From: Luteolibacter algae
Lineage (GTDB): Bacteria > Verrucomicrobiota > Verrucomicrobiia > Verrucomicrobiales > Akkermansiaceae
Length of the DNA stretch: 64,000 bases
Assembly (NCBI RefSeq): GCF_042683045.1
Contig: NZ_JBHUIT010000008.1
Coordinates: forward strand, 62,001 to 126,000
Direction: 5' to 3'
Of this stretch, positions 6,647 through 15,877 are shown piece by piece. The translations under genes were made by a program, and so were the position numbers. Positions within the stretch are counted from its first letter, which is position 1. Every line of letters begins with the position of its first letter. Below the pieces are notes generated by a model. It searched no databases, was not told the DNA's origin, and saw only the letters and a program-made list of their open reading frames with translations.

Positions 6647-8686
6647 ATGCCTAGCGAACATCCATTCCAAAAGCTTTTCGAAACCTTCGGGAAGCTCCCA
6701 GAAGCCCACTCGGAAAATGTGAACAGCGAGGCACGTGCGTCGATGAAAGCCTGGCTGGATGTCGCACTCGAGAAGCCGGGACATTGTATTCTTCTGAAAG
6801 CCCCACGTGCCGGCCATGGAAAGACCCACTTGTTAACCCGGCTTCAGCATGAGCTTGGGGGGACCCACGAGTTTATTCCCATCCAGGCTACCGGAGGTAG
6901 TCGTATCGATGCGGTGACCGTTCTAGAGGACACCTTACGTCGGCTGGTCCGTGGTCTCCCGGCTGCCGGAGGGCTGACTGTGTTGGACCTGGTGGCCAGA
7001 CGTCTGTTTTCCTCATCGCTACAACCGTTGGTTCGCTCCGGGGAAGTGCCCTGCCAAGACCGGGAAGGCGCGTTGAACGCCCTCCGCACCCGGCCGATCG
7101 AGACTTTTGACTTTCACCATCCAAGTGCGGTGACAGCTCATTGGGCACGGGAAAACTTTGAACTTCTAGGTCCGCGGCTTGCTTTGGAGTTGTCGCAGCG
7201 CAACGGACTCTCATTGCGGGAAGTATCTTTTTGGGTGGATGCGATGTTCCGTTTTTCCGCAACCGCGATTGATAATCCGGGGCGTAGCCGTGCACTATCC
7301 AGCTCCGTATTTGACGAGCCCGGTTCGGAATCCGTCGCTCATGAGCGTTTGGTGGCCTTGCTGGGTTTGACGACCTCGTTATTGCGGGTGGTTCTGGTAT
7401 CGGATGAGCTCGAAGGTTTTTCCGCCGATGAATCTGCGGCATTGAAATTTGCCTCCTTTATCGGATCCCTGCGGCAGTCCGTGGAGCGTTTGGAAATCAT
7501 AATCTCCATTAATCAGGATGTTTGGGAGAGCGCCTTCCTGCCACGGCTTAGCGGGGGACTTGCCGATCGGCTCTCCGAGGTTGAGATCGAGCTCAAAGCT
7601 CTCAAAAAGGAAGAGATGCTTGAAATTCTTGAGTCACGCTCACCGGGCTACGGCGAAAGGATCCTGGCAGAAATGGATGGAGGAAATCTCCCGGAACATG
7701 CTCGTGGCCTAATCAAGGAAGCCGCCGAAACCTGGGAGAAAGCTTCCTCGAAAGTGTCCGGTCAGAATGACATCCGGGAGCCCGGTGCGAAGCCGGTGGA
7801 CGTGGAGGCCGAAATTCCAGAGGAAAATGCCGAAGTGCAAGCTTCAAACGGGACTACGTTTGATGATGAGCCTGAGACCAAATCTGTCTTCGCCGCGGGA
7901 TCCGCTTCTTTTGCCACTCCGCCAATGACCAGCGATTTCATCGCAAAAGGTCATTCGCTTTATGAGAACGCGGCGCCAACACCCGAACAGGCTCCCAAAG
8001 AATCGGTGGTCGAGCCTGTTTCACTACCGGATTTCTCCGGAACTTTCCTGAGACCGGCAGTGGCTGGGAAAGAGCCTGAAAGTGCTTCTTTTTCTCCTCA
8101 ACCGCGCAACTCATCCATCGAAGAAGAATCATTTTCATGGCCGTCACCCGAGATTTCAGAGTCGCGATTCGATATCAGAAACTCTTTTGCAAAGCCGTCT
8201 GAAGCAGAAGCTGAACCGGAAAAATCGCAAGAGGAAGGTGCTTCTCAAGCGGTGCCCACCGAATCCGCTTCAAAACCGACAGCTGAGTCACAGCAAGATA
8301 AACCGGCGGATCCGATCTCCCATGCAGAGTCATCGGAGCCAGTGTTCCAGGCTGCCGGCTCAGATTATCAGCCAGCCAAAATTATCGAGCCCGGCGAACG
8401 GGAGCCGCAAGTTCCACCGGCGCCATCCACACCTCCACCGTTTCAGGCGGCACCTCCGGTTTCAGATCCCCGGCCGGATGCCAACCCGTTCCAGGCCGCT
8501 CCGCCGAATCCGGAGCCCAAGGATACGCCACCGCCATTCCAGGCAGCTCCTCCAGCTACGGATTCACCCCCAGAGCAGCCTTTCCAGACCATCGCACCAT
8601 CTTCAGACGATGACTCCCGGGAACCATCCACCGATCGGGTAGACGATCTTCTCAGACAGTTCCGTGAACGATATGGCAAGGGTTGA
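6647..8686 (+). CDS. P-loop (AAA-like) protein with long proline-rich C-terminal tail
   Basis: A 679-residue protein with two parts. Residues 1-350 look like an AAA-type ATPase domain: a Walker A-like APRAGHGKTHLL (about 52-63), a Walker B-like VVLVSDE (about 248-254), then IIISINQDVWE, which fits a sensor-1 strand. The first Gly of the classical P-loop is absent. Residues 360-679 are low-complexity, acidic and Pro/Ala/Glu-rich, with four PFQ[AT][AI][AP]P-type repeats near the end and one looser VFQAAG copy before them, closing with an amphipathic helix VDDLLRQFRERYGKG. This suggests an ATPase tethered through short linear motifs. I do not recognise a named family. Confidence 0.75.
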   Translation: MPSEHPFQKLFETFGKLPEAHSENVNSEARASMKAWLDVALEKPGHCILLKAPRAGHGKTHLLTRLQHELGGTHEFIPIQATGGSRIDAVTVLEDTLRRLVRGLPAAGGLTVLDLVARRLFSSSLQPLVRSGEVPCQDREGALNALRTRPIETFDFHHPSAVTAHWARENFELLGPRLALELSQRNGLSLREVSFWVDAMFRFSATAIDNPGRSRALSSSVFDEPGSESVAHERLVALLGLTTSLLRVVLVSDELEGFSADESAALKFASFIGSLRQSVERLEIIISINQDVWESAFLPRLSGGLADRLSEVEIELKALKKEEMLEILESRSPGYGERILAEMDGGNLPEHARGLIKEAAETWEKASSKVSGQNDIREPGAKPVDVEAEIPEENAEVQASNGTTFDDEPETKSVFAAGSASFATPPMTSDFIAKGHSLYENAAPTPEQAPKESVVEPVSLPDFSGTFLRPAVAGKEPESASFSPQPRNSSIEEESFSWPSPEISESRFDIRNSFAKPSEAEAEPEKSQEEGASQAVPTESASKPTAESQQDKPADPISHAESSEPVFQAAGSDYQPAKIIEPGEREPQVPPAPSTPPPFQAAPPVSDPRPDANPFQAAPPNPEPKDTPPPFQAAPPATDSPPEQPFQTIAPSSDDDSREPSTDRVDDLLRQFRERYGKG

Positions 8687-8766
8687 TACTGAGATTATCT
8701 AGAAAAAACTGACAAAGCCCTTGCGATATAGGGCGCTTTAAGTGCTTATTTCCGGCAAGCGAACGT

Positions 8767-10023
8767 ATGAGTATTTCCAAAGAATATGAAGCCCCCGATA
8801 CCTTGGGGAAGGCCGCCAAGGCAGTTGAGTCCTATCAGGAGGAGACCGATGATTTGGTGGGCGAGCGAATGGTCCTGAATATGGGGCCATCCCATCCGGC
8901 AACCCACGGTGTATTGCGCCTGATCCTTGAGCTAGACGGGGAAGTGATTCACTCCGCTGAGCCAGATGTGGGATTCCTTCATCGCGGCGATGAGAAAATC
9001 GCGGAGAACATGCACTACAATCAGTTTGTGCCATATACCGACCGTCTCGATTACCTCGCACCTCTCGCCAATAACGTGGCATACGCCTGTGCTGTGGAAA
9101 AACTCATGGGTTGGGAATTGCCTCCCCGCGGACAGGCACTGCGTGTGCTTTGCTGCGAGCTTGCCCGTATTTCCGCGCACATGCTGGGAGTAGGGGTTTG
9201 CGCCATGGATGTCGGGGCAATGACAGTATTCCTCTATACCTTCACGGAGCGCGAAAAAATTTACAACCTGTGCGAGCAGCTCACTGGAGCGCGTTTCACA
9301 ACATCCTACACCAGGGTGGGCGGTCAGCTCCGGGATATGCCGCCGGGCTTCGATGCGGCAGTTCGCACTTTCCTTGGCGAATGCGAGGTAACAATCGGAG
9401 AAATTTCCAAACTGCTCGATAATAACAAAATTTTCCGGGACCGGATGATGGACGTGGGCGTCATCAGTCGCGAATCCGCGATTTCCTACGGTATGACTGG
9501 ACCGAACCTTCGCGCTTCGGGAGTGGACCGCGATCTCAGGAAAAACAGCCCCTATCTCGGATACGAGAAATATGAATTTGATGTGCCTATTGCCGATGAG
9601 GGCGATTGCTATGCCCGTTATCAAATCCGTATGGAGGAAATGCGTCAGTCGATTTCCATCTGTAGACAGGTGCTGGATTCCATGCCGGAAGGCCCTGTGA
9701 ACATCGCGGATACCAAGAGTATGCTTCCGAACAAGGAGCGGGTGCTGATGTCCATGGAAGAGCTGATCCATCATTTCATCGTTGCCACACAAGGTATCGA
9801 AGCTCCAGCGGGTGAGGTTTATTTCGCTGCGGAAAATCCCAAGGGAGAGCTTGGCTTCTACATTCACTCAAAAGGTGGTGGAGTGCCGAACCGGCTCAAG
9901 ATCCGCAGTCCTTCCTATTGCAATCTTTCGATTGTCTCGGAATTGCTCAAGGGGCATATGGTTTCCGACATTCCCGCGATTCTTGGCTCCCTTGATTTCG
10001 TGATGGGTGAGTGCGATCGCTAA
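8767..10023 (+). CDS. nuoD: NADH-quinone oxidoreductase subunit D
   Basis: A 418-residue protein closely matching the 49-kDa subunit of respiratory complex I. MVLNMGPSHPATHGVLRLILELDGE and the LHRGDEK, YTDRLDYLAPL and IEAPAGEVYFA blocks are diagnostic, and the C-terminus FVMGECDR is the expected DxxxGxxDR-type end. The subunit lies in the peripheral arm near the quinone site. The N-terminus carries about 34 residues before the conserved core. The next gene is nuoE, but no other nuo gene is present, so the complex must be encoded in pieces. Confidence 0.96.
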   Translation: MSISKEYEAPDTLGKAAKAVESYQEETDDLVGERMVLNMGPSHPATHGVLRLILELDGEVIHSAEPDVGFLHRGDEKIAENMHYNQFVPYTDRLDYLAPLANNVAYACAVEKLMGWELPPRGQALRVLCCELARISAHMLGVGVCAMDVGAMTVFLYTFTEREKIYNLCEQLTGARFTTSYTRVGGQLRDMPPGFDAAVRTFLGECEVTIGEISKLLDNNKIFRDRMMDVGVISRESAISYGMTGPNLRASGVDRDLRKNSPYLGYEKYEFDVPIADEGDCYARYQIRMEEMRQSISICRQVLDSMPEGPVNIADTKSMLPNKERVLMSMEELIHHFIVATQGIEAPAGEVYFAAENPKGELGFYIHSKGGGVPNRLKIRSPSYCNLSIVSELLKGHMVSDIPAILGSLDFVMGECDR

Positions 10024-10071
10024 CCCGGTAGCTCCCTCAAAAATAACGTTCTTTCTTTCTTCTATTCTGTC

Positions 10072-10620
10072 ATGTCACATCCCGCGTCCGAAGATTCCGC
10101 CCCTACACCTCCTTCTTCCTATCCTGCTTTTTCCGTAAGTGCAGAGCTTGAAAGGGAGGCTGATGAGCGTATTTCCCACTACTCGGAGAGCAAGCGTTCC
10201 GCTGTTCTTCCCTTGTTACACATCGTTCAGCACAAGTTTGGCTTTATCTCTCCAGAATCGATCGACTGGGTAGCTGGAAAACTGGAGCTGGAACCAATCA
10301 AGGTATTGGAAGTAGTCACATTCTATCCCGGCTTTCGCCAGTATTCTCCCGGCAAATATCATATCCGGGTTTGCCGCACACTTTCCTGCGCCATGGGCGG
10401 GAGCGGTGAATTGATGGATGATCTGTGCAGGGAATTCGGCATCGACCGCACTTCCGCGGATCCCCACCATCATCCAATCAGTGTCTCACCATGCGGTAAA
10501 TATTCGGTGGAATTTGCTGAGTGCCTCGCTTCCTGCGGGACAGCGCCTGTGTGCCTCGTGAATGATGATTTCTACGAAGGTGTGGATGTGGAGATGATGA
10601 AGAAGGCCTGCCAGGACTAA
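10072..10620 (+). CDS. nuoE: NADH-quinone oxidoreductase subunit E
   Basis: A 182-residue protein of the 24-kDa complex I subunit family. The [2Fe-2S] ligands are visible as CRTLSC (C-x4-C) and CLASC (C-x3-C), within the thioredoxin-like domain that begins at VCRTLSCAMGG. The N-terminal helical domain (SAELEREADERISHYSESKRSAVLPLLHIVQHKFGFIS) is typical. It lies 48 nt after nuoD on the same strand and is presumably co-transcribed. nuoF, its usual next neighbour, is absent and the strand changes immediately afterwards. Confidence 0.95.
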   Translation: MSHPASEDSAPTPPSSYPAFSVSAELEREADERISHYSESKRSAVLPLLHIVQHKFGFISPESIDWVAGKLELEPIKVLEVVTFYPGFRQYSPGKYHIRVCRTLSCAMGGSGELMDDLCREFGIDRTSADPHHHPISVSPCGKYSVEFAECLASCGTAPVCLVNDDFYEGVDVEMMKKACQD

Positions 10621-10686
10621 GAGGACTAAGCCATTTTCAGACCCAAGTTCCGGCAGACTTCCAGCAATTTTCCCGCCCGGGAGAAA

Positions 10687-11415
10687 CTATTCCGGGGCGT
10701 CGGTCGGGCGGCTGGGCGGTGCCTTGATAAACGCAGGTCTGGCTCCCGTGCCTGCATCGCCGTGGGCAGACTGTGAGCGAATCGCCGAAGCGATGTTCTC
10801 GGCGAGTTTTTGACGATAGGCTGGGGAAGCGATCTTTCGAGCTTCCTGCGCATTGCTGAGATAACCCCCTTCGAGGAGAAGACAGGGGATCCCGGGATTC
10901 CGGGTAAGCCGGAGACGACGACGAACCATTTTCCGTGAGCGGCTATCGGAGGCCAACGATTTCATGGCTTTATGGCACCGGACCGCGAGCCCGTGAGAAT
11001 CGACACGCCAGTAATAAGTTTCCGGACCACTGAGGTGTGATGGTCCTGCATTGAAATGTAGACTGACGAGGATGGCATCCGGGTAGCGATTGGCAAAAGC
11101 CACTCGATCGTCCAGGTCGACGAAGCGGTCATTGTCGCGCATCATGACTGTGCGGAAAGATGAGCCAAGCTCTGAGCGAAGGCGTTTTGCTAGATCCAGA
11201 GTAAGATCCTTTTCCTTTTGCCCGGTGTGGCGACTTACCGCGCCGGAATCGTGACCTCCATGTCCCGCATCAATGATGACTGTGCGGAATCCTTGTGGGC
11301 CGGGGCGGTTTCCCCATTCATCCAATCCGCCATGGGAACTGGAACCTGAGGGGCCGGCCACAGGCGAGCAGCAGGGAAGGATGGCAACGAGCGTAAGCAA
11401 TAGCAAAGAGCGCAT
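10687..11415 (-). CDS. N-acetylmuramoyl-L-alanine amidase (Amidase_3)
   Basis: A 242-residue predicted lipoprotein (leader ending LPCCSP) with an AmiA/B/C-like zinc amidase domain. Zinc-binding and catalytic features are visible: VIIDAGHGGHDSGA (first His), KEKDLTLDLAKRL with the Glu ligand, VSLHFNAG (second zinc His), and CLLLEGGYLSN with the catalytic Glu near the end. Such enzymes cut the bond between MurNAc and the stem peptide during cell separation or peptidoglycan turnover. No SPOR, LysM or AMIN domain is attached. It follows the aminopeptidase-like gene on the minus strand with a 62-bp gap. Confidence 0.9.
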   Translation of the reverse strand: MRSLLLLTLVAILPCCSPVAGPSGSSSHGGLDEWGNRPGPQGFRTVIIDAGHGGHDSGAVSRHTGQKEKDLTLDLAKRLRSELGSSFRTVMMRDNDRFVDLDDRVAFANRYPDAILVSLHFNAGPSHLSGPETYYWRVDSHGLAVRCHKAMKSLASDSRSRKMVRRRLRLTRNPGIPCLLLEGGYLSNAQEARKIASPAYRQKLAENIASAIRSQSAHGDAGTGARPAFIKAPPSRPTDAPE

Positions 11416-11477
11416 GTGGAATTTCTAAAGGTTCTTGGACAAAGTGAAAGCTTCAAAGGCCGAGCCCGAAGCCAAAT

Positions 11478-12470
11478 TCATTTCAGTTTATCCACGGCTT
11501 CAAAAAAGGCTTCGAAATCGCCCTCGTTTTCATCCAAAAGTCTTCGGAATTTCGGAATCTCGCTGTTATAGGTGATCAATGCCAGTAAGTGGGCATTGGT
11601 GAGATCTAGCTTGATCCACTCTGCCAACTGCTTGCCACCCCAGCGTTTCTGCAGCGAATCCGCTCGTGCCTTTAGCTCCGCGAGAACCATTCTCTTCTTC
11701 CGTCGTTTCTCTGGCTCCGTGTCCCCGGAAGCATATAGCTTTTTGAGTTCTTCGCGGGTTCTGGCAATTTCATCGAAAAATTCCGCTCTTCGTTTCAGGC
11801 GTTCTTCATAATCCGCGAGGTCATCCCTCCGGTTCCGGAATTTCAGGTAGCGTCTCACGCCTTCCTCCGCCACTGCTGTTGCGAGTGATTCATTGAAGGT
11901 CGTATCACCATTTTTGAAAATACGACGGTGGGTTAATTCGTGGAAAATTGTTTCGGCGAAGTCGATCTCCGGGTAGGTGATAAAGGTATTGAGGAGCGGA
12001 TCGTGAAACATACCCAGAGTGGAGTAGGCATCGGTGCCGCCCAGGTGGACATCGTATCCCTCGGCTTCGAGCTGCTCGGCGTAGGCTTCCGCAGTGCTTT
12101 TTTTGAAGTATCCCCGGTAATCGAGCTCGCCGATGACTGGATATTTCCAGGTCTTTGGTTCCATGGAAAATTCCGGAGCGGCATGAATCACATATACCAC
12201 GTGATCCCGGCCGAGATCCGCATAGCGGTGATAGGCGGTATCGCCGGGAAGAGCCAAATACTTGCTGGCAAAGTCGCACAACTCCTCGGCAAGTATCAGC
12301 TTGTCCTTCAGTTTCCGGGTTGCGGCTGGCGAAGAGATGACTTCCGCGTTGGGTCTTGATTTTTTTAGGATTTCCAGCTGTCCCCGAACTCCCTGGCTGT
12401 AAAATTGCAAAGTTTGGCAGCTGGTCAGGAGAAGTAATGGGAATAGAAAGAAGCCGCGCATGCCGATCAT
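11478..12470 (-). CDS. Putative zinc aminopeptidase lipoprotein (DUF2265/PF10023-like)
   Basis: About 330 residues. The leader ends LLLLTSCQ, a lipobox, so it is probably membrane-anchored. The catalytic motif is FHELTHRRIFKNGDTTFNESLA: HELTH is the HExxH zinc site and the downstream FNE supplies a third ligand, as in the predicted aminopeptidase family PF10023. The remainder is charged and helical. ATG 12470 is preferred over a TTG at 12491 in the same frame; ATG 12461 is also possible. It lies upstream of the amidase on the same strand, consistent with peptide recycling at the envelope. The substrate is inferred only. Confidence 0.8.
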   Translation of the reverse strand: MIGMRGFFLFPLLLLTSCQTLQFYSQGVRGQLEILKKSRPNAEVISSPAATRKLKDKLILAEELCDFASKYLALPGDTAYHRYADLGRDHVVYVIHAAPEFSMEPKTWKYPVIGELDYRGYFKKSTAEAYAEQLEAEGYDVHLGGTDAYSTLGMFHDPLLNTFITYPEIDFAETIFHELTHRRIFKNGDTTFNESLATAVAEEGVRRYLKFRNRRDDLADYEERLKRRAEFFDEIARTREELKKLYASGDTEPEKRRKKRMVLAELKARADSLQKRWGGKQLAEWIKLDLTNAHLLALITYNSEIPKFRRLLDENEGDFEAFFEAVDKLK

Positions 12471-12523
12471 GAAGATGCGTGATAAGGACAAAGAAGCAAG
12501 CGCTCGAGCGTGCTCTTTGAAAC

Positions 12524-12565
12524 AAAAAGGCCGGACCGGGTATCACTCCCTGGTCCGGCCTTTTT
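12524..12565 (-). terminator. Strong rho-independent terminator, T runs on both strands
   Basis: The stem GGCCGGACC (12529-12537) pairs with GGTCCGGCC (12552-12560) and is flanked by AAAAA and TTTTT, so it can work in either direction. It lies just after the stop of the 2-hydroxyacid dehydrogenase gene and is likely its terminator. Confidence 0.85.
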
Positions 12566-12576
12566 GTGGGAAGTTT

Positions 12577-13539
12577 TTAGATAACGCCATTCGCGCAATT
12601 GGTCTCACCCTCGCCTTTGATGGCGTTGATCAGATTGGTGAGTGACTTCATCGCCTGCCGTGGGACGGATTCAAAAGTGCGGGAGCCGATGTGCGGAGTC
12701 ACGATGACTTTTGGATGGCGCAGCAGAGGGTGATCGGCGGCTGGCGGCTCTTCATCGAGGACATCGGTTCCATAGCCTGCGAGTTTTCCGGAATCCAGAG
12801 CTGCGATTACATCTGCCTGATTGATCAGCTCTCCACGGCCGGTGTTGAGCAACCAGGAATTATCCGGCATGAGGTTGAGGCGGGCAGCATTCACGCACTC
12901 GTGGGTATCCGCTGTCAGCTTGGTATGCGGGCTGATGATTTCAGAAGCTTCGAAAAGCGTGTTCAAATCGTGATGACGGGTGATCCGATATTCCTCTGCG
13001 ATCTCTTCCGGCCAATAGTTGCCGAATGCGTGGACTTCCATGCCGAATGCGGTGGCACGTTTTGCCATTTCCTGGCCAATGCGACCCAAGCCGATGAGAC
13101 CGATGCGTTTGGCATAAAGCTCATAGCCGGTCTCCCTGGTCCATTTGCCAGCCTTGGTCGCCTTGATCGCCGGATAAAGACCTTTGGTCAGAGCCAGGAG
13201 AAGAGCGAAGGTGTGCTCCGCTACCGTGTCATGGTTCACACCCGGGGTGAAAAGGACAGGAATTCCCAGTTCTTTGGTGGCCGGGATGTCCATCTTATCG
13301 AGGCCAATGCCGTATTTGGAAATGATCTTGAGCTTGGGGAGGCATTTTTCCAGAACCGCACGGGTGATGGCGTCGTCCCCACAGAGGAATGCGTCAAAAC
13401 CCTCTTCGGCGAGCTCAAGCATGCGGGCTTCAGAGAGCGGTCCGCGCTCGCGGGTAATATCCCAGCCTTGGGATTCCATGAGTTCGTGGTGTGGGCCGGG
13501 AGTGTCTTGATAGCTGCAGGTTGTCAGAAGGACTTTCAT
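12577..13539 (-). CDS. D-isomer-specific 2-hydroxyacid dehydrogenase
   Basis: A 320-residue cytoplasmic oxidoreductase. The NAD-binding fingerprint is RIGLIGLGRIGQEMAKRA, and the catalytic motifs are LLNTGRGELINQADVIAAL (catalytic Arg), GYGTDVLDEEPP (catalytic Glu region) and VTPHIGSRTFES (catalytic His). The N-terminal KIISKYGIGLDKMDI segment is typical of phosphoglycerate dehydrogenase-like members. The start MKVLLTTCSYQD is chosen because the open frame upstream to 13773 is proline-rich and non-conserved. The substrate cannot be decided from these motifs; 3-phosphoglycerate is one candidate, but no ACT domain is present. Confidence 0.88.
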   Translation of the reverse strand: MKVLLTTCSYQDTPGPHHELMESQGWDITRERGPLSEARMLELAEEGFDAFLCGDDAITRAVLEKCLPKLKIISKYGIGLDKMDIPATKELGIPVLFTPGVNHDTVAEHTFALLLALTKGLYPAIKATKAGKWTRETGYELYAKRIGLIGLGRIGQEMAKRATAFGMEVHAFGNYWPEEIAEEYRITRHHDLNTLFEASEIISPHTKLTADTHECVNAARLNLMPDNSWLLNTGRGELINQADVIAALDSGKLAGYGTDVLDEEPPAADHPLLRHPKVIVTPHIGSRTFESVPRQAMKSLTNLINAIKGEGETNCANGVI

Positions 13540-13616
13540 CGCGCAAAAGGTGGCAAGACATCGTGAATCAGTAAACAGAGAAGAAAGAAGGAATGGACGT
13601 TTTTGGCTGACTGTGG

Positions 13617-14513
13617 ATGATTTTTTTCGTGATCGGGAAATTGTTGGATGGGGCGGTGGCGAAGAGGGCGGAAATTTTGACCGAAGGAACAAACGCGCTG
13701 CGCCTGATTGATGGCGCGGGGGATGGCGTGCCTGGATTTGCGTTGGAGGATTATGCGGGAAAATGGATGGCAATGACTCCCGGCAGCGAAATTTCGAACG
13801 AGGTCAAGGATTGGTTGAAGGCTTCCGGGAGATCTGTGTATTGGAAGCGGCTTGACCAGCACCAAAAAGACTCGCCGCTTCATCTCTACGGGCCCGAGGT
13901 TGGCGGACCCTTCCATATCCTTGAAAACGGGCTGACCTATGAGGTCTCTTTCGAAAGTGGTTATTCACAGGGTATTTTTCTCGATCAAAGGATCAATCGT
14001 GCCGAAGTCATGCGCCGGGCCAGCGGCGGGGAGAAGATCCTGAACTTGTTTTCCTACACAGGGGGCTTTTCCGTGGCAGCTGCAAAGGGCGGGGCAGAGG
14101 CATCCACGCTTGATCTCTCCGCTGTCTATCTTGAGTGGGCAAAGCGGAATTTCCGCCATAACGGGATGGATGACTCGATGCATCATTTCTGCAAGGGAGA
14201 TGCGTTTCATTGGTTGAAACGTTTTGCAAAGCAAGGGCGGAAGTTCGATGGGATTGTGATCGATCCACCGACTTTCTCCCGGGATGAAAAAGGTAAGGTC
14301 TTCCGGGTGGAAAAGGATTTCGGCGAGTTGGCCGGGCTGGCTGGCAGGGTTTTGGGCAAGGGTGGCTGGATGCTGTGCTGCACGAATTACCGTCGGATGA
14401 GCGATCAGGAGTTTGAAAAAATGGTCAAACTACCCGGGCTTTCCGCGAGGCATCAGAAAATGCCGGAAGATTTTTCCGAAGAGAGCTATTTGAAATCCGT
14501 GTGGGTGGAGTAA
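13617..14513 (+). CDS. SAM-dependent RNA methyltransferase, RlmI-like without PUA domain
   Basis: A 298-residue class I methyltransferase. The SAM-binding motif is ILNLFSYTGGFSVAAAKGGA, preceded by the family's SGYSQGIFLDQRINR, and the catalytic region is FDGIVIDPPTFSRDEKGKVFRVEKD followed by LCCTNYRRMS. This matches the RlmI/PF10672 group that makes 5-methylcytosine in 23S rRNA. It is about 100 residues shorter than E. coli RlmI and lacks the N-terminal PUA domain, so the exact target is uncertain. It is divergent from the 2-hydroxyacid dehydrogenase across a 77-bp gap. Confidence 0.85.
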   Translation: MIFFVIGKLLDGAVAKRAEILTEGTNALRLIDGAGDGVPGFALEDYAGKWMAMTPGSEISNEVKDWLKASGRSVYWKRLDQHQKDSPLHLYGPEVGGPFHILENGLTYEVSFESGYSQGIFLDQRINRAEVMRRASGGEKILNLFSYTGGFSVAAAKGGAEASTLDLSAVYLEWAKRNFRHNGMDDSMHHFCKGDAFHWLKRFAKQGRKFDGIVIDPPTFSRDEKGKVFRVEKDFGELAGLAGRVLGKGGWMLCCTNYRRMSDQEFEKMVKLPGLSARHQKMPEDFSEESYLKSVWVE

Positions 14514-14556
14514 AACTCCGCTAGCTTGTGCACGGTTCTGTAGTAAACCTTCTCTG

Positions 14557-15846
14557 ATGAACCACGAGGAAACAGGAGAGCCGAAGCCGCCGCGTGAGAA
14601 AGCAGCACAGCGGCGGATGAGGTGGCCCCGCACTCCCGCGGGGATGAGTATGGTCGGGTTTTCCCAGGTGGGATTGTTCCTAATCGTGGTTTGTTACGTC
14701 TTGCATGAGATGAAGGCGGTTCTGCTTCCGCTGGTATTGGCCATTTTGATTTCGCTTGTGCTACAGCCTGTTTATCTGGCACTGCGGAAGATAAAACTTC
14801 CACGTTTGATGGCGGCGGCGATGACAATGATCGGTCTGATGGCGGCGCTCGCTTTTGGAGCGTATCAGGCGGTTCTTCCAGCTGCGGATTGGATGAGAAA
14901 TGTGGACGAAGAGGAGGTGTTGGAACGGGTGCAGGAGGTTTTCCGTCCGATGAAAGTGGTGCAGGCGGAGCTTTCCCAAATCGCGACCAGAGTGGAGAAA
15001 GCTGCAACGGTGGAAAAAGTTGTGAAAGCGACACCAGCGGAACGAGAACAATCTGCCGGGGAGTTTCTGGGCAATCCGGATAAAAAATTCCCGGAGGGCA
15101 ACGGAGCGGAAGGGAAAGTCGTCCCGGAAATCAAGGCCGTGCAAGGTGCGCCGTTTATCGCAAAGGAGAATGGAGCGGCGAGCGACGATGACAATGTTGC
15201 GACTGTGGATCCCGTCCAGGTGGAGATCCATGAGGATCCGATGGCGATTTTGCTCGCCGAAATGCGGGATTTCGGGCTCGGGACGGTTTCGTTTCTATTG
15301 CTGGTTCTATTTATTCTGGCCTACGGCAGGCGCATCACGAATCAGCTTAATGAAAATGAATTGATGGCGACAATTCTCGGGCGGATGGCGAGTGATGTCT
15401 CTCACTACCTGTTCACCATCACGATTATCAATGGAGGGCTTGGGATTTGTATCGGGCTAGCGATGTGGGGCATGGGGATGCCGCGCCCTGTGCTGTGGGG
15501 TGTGATGGCGATGGTGTTGAATTTCATCCCTTATCTGGGGGCTGTTTTGGGAACCTTTGTAATATTTCTCGCAGCTGCTGTGAATTTTGAGCAAGCGGGT
15601 ATGGTTCTCGCGGTGCCGCTGGTATATTTCGGCCTGACTGCGATCGAAGGTAATCTGGTGACACCGACGGTCCTCGGAGGACGGTTCAGGATCAATCCGC
15701 TGGTGGTCTTTGTATGGATCTTCGCCTGGGCGGGCTTCTGGGGAGTGGCGGGAATGCTGATCGCGATGCCCGCTTTGGTCATTTTCAAAATCGTCTGTGA
15801 GAACACCAGGAAACTGGAGAAATTCCAGCGAGTGCTCAGTGCTTGA
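14557..15846 (+). CDS. AI-2E family (PerM-like) membrane protein, copy 1
   Basis: A 429-residue protein with paired N-terminal helices (FLIVVCYVLHEMKAVLLPLVLAILISLVLQPVYLALRKI), a soluble middle domain, and five or so C-terminal helices containing the family motifs NGGLGICIGLAMWGMGMPRP-type and FIPYLGAVLG. The middle domain carries a long charged insert (roughly residues 130-225, rich in Glu, Lys and Ala). The family includes putative autoinducer-2 exporters and Na+/H+ antiporters, so no substrate is assigned. A paralogue lies at 20708. Confidence 0.85.
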   Translation: MNHEETGEPKPPREKAAQRRMRWPRTPAGMSMVGFSQVGLFLIVVCYVLHEMKAVLLPLVLAILISLVLQPVYLALRKIKLPRLMAAAMTMIGLMAALAFGAYQAVLPAADWMRNVDEEEVLERVQEVFRPMKVVQAELSQIATRVEKAATVEKVVKATPAEREQSAGEFLGNPDKKFPEGNGAEGKVVPEIKAVQGAPFIAKENGAASDDDNVATVDPVQVEIHEDPMAILLAEMRDFGLGTVSFLLLVLFILAYGRRITNQLNENELMATILGRMASDVSHYLFTITIINGGLGICIGLAMWGMGMPRPVLWGVMAMVLNFIPYLGAVLGTFVIFLAAAVNFEQAGMVLAVPLVYFGLTAIEGNLVTPTVLGGRFRINPLVVFVWIFAWAGFWGVAGMLIAMPALVIFKIVCENTRKLEKFQRVLSA

Positions 15847-15877
15847 AATATCGTCGGCACGGTAGGACATTCGCCGC

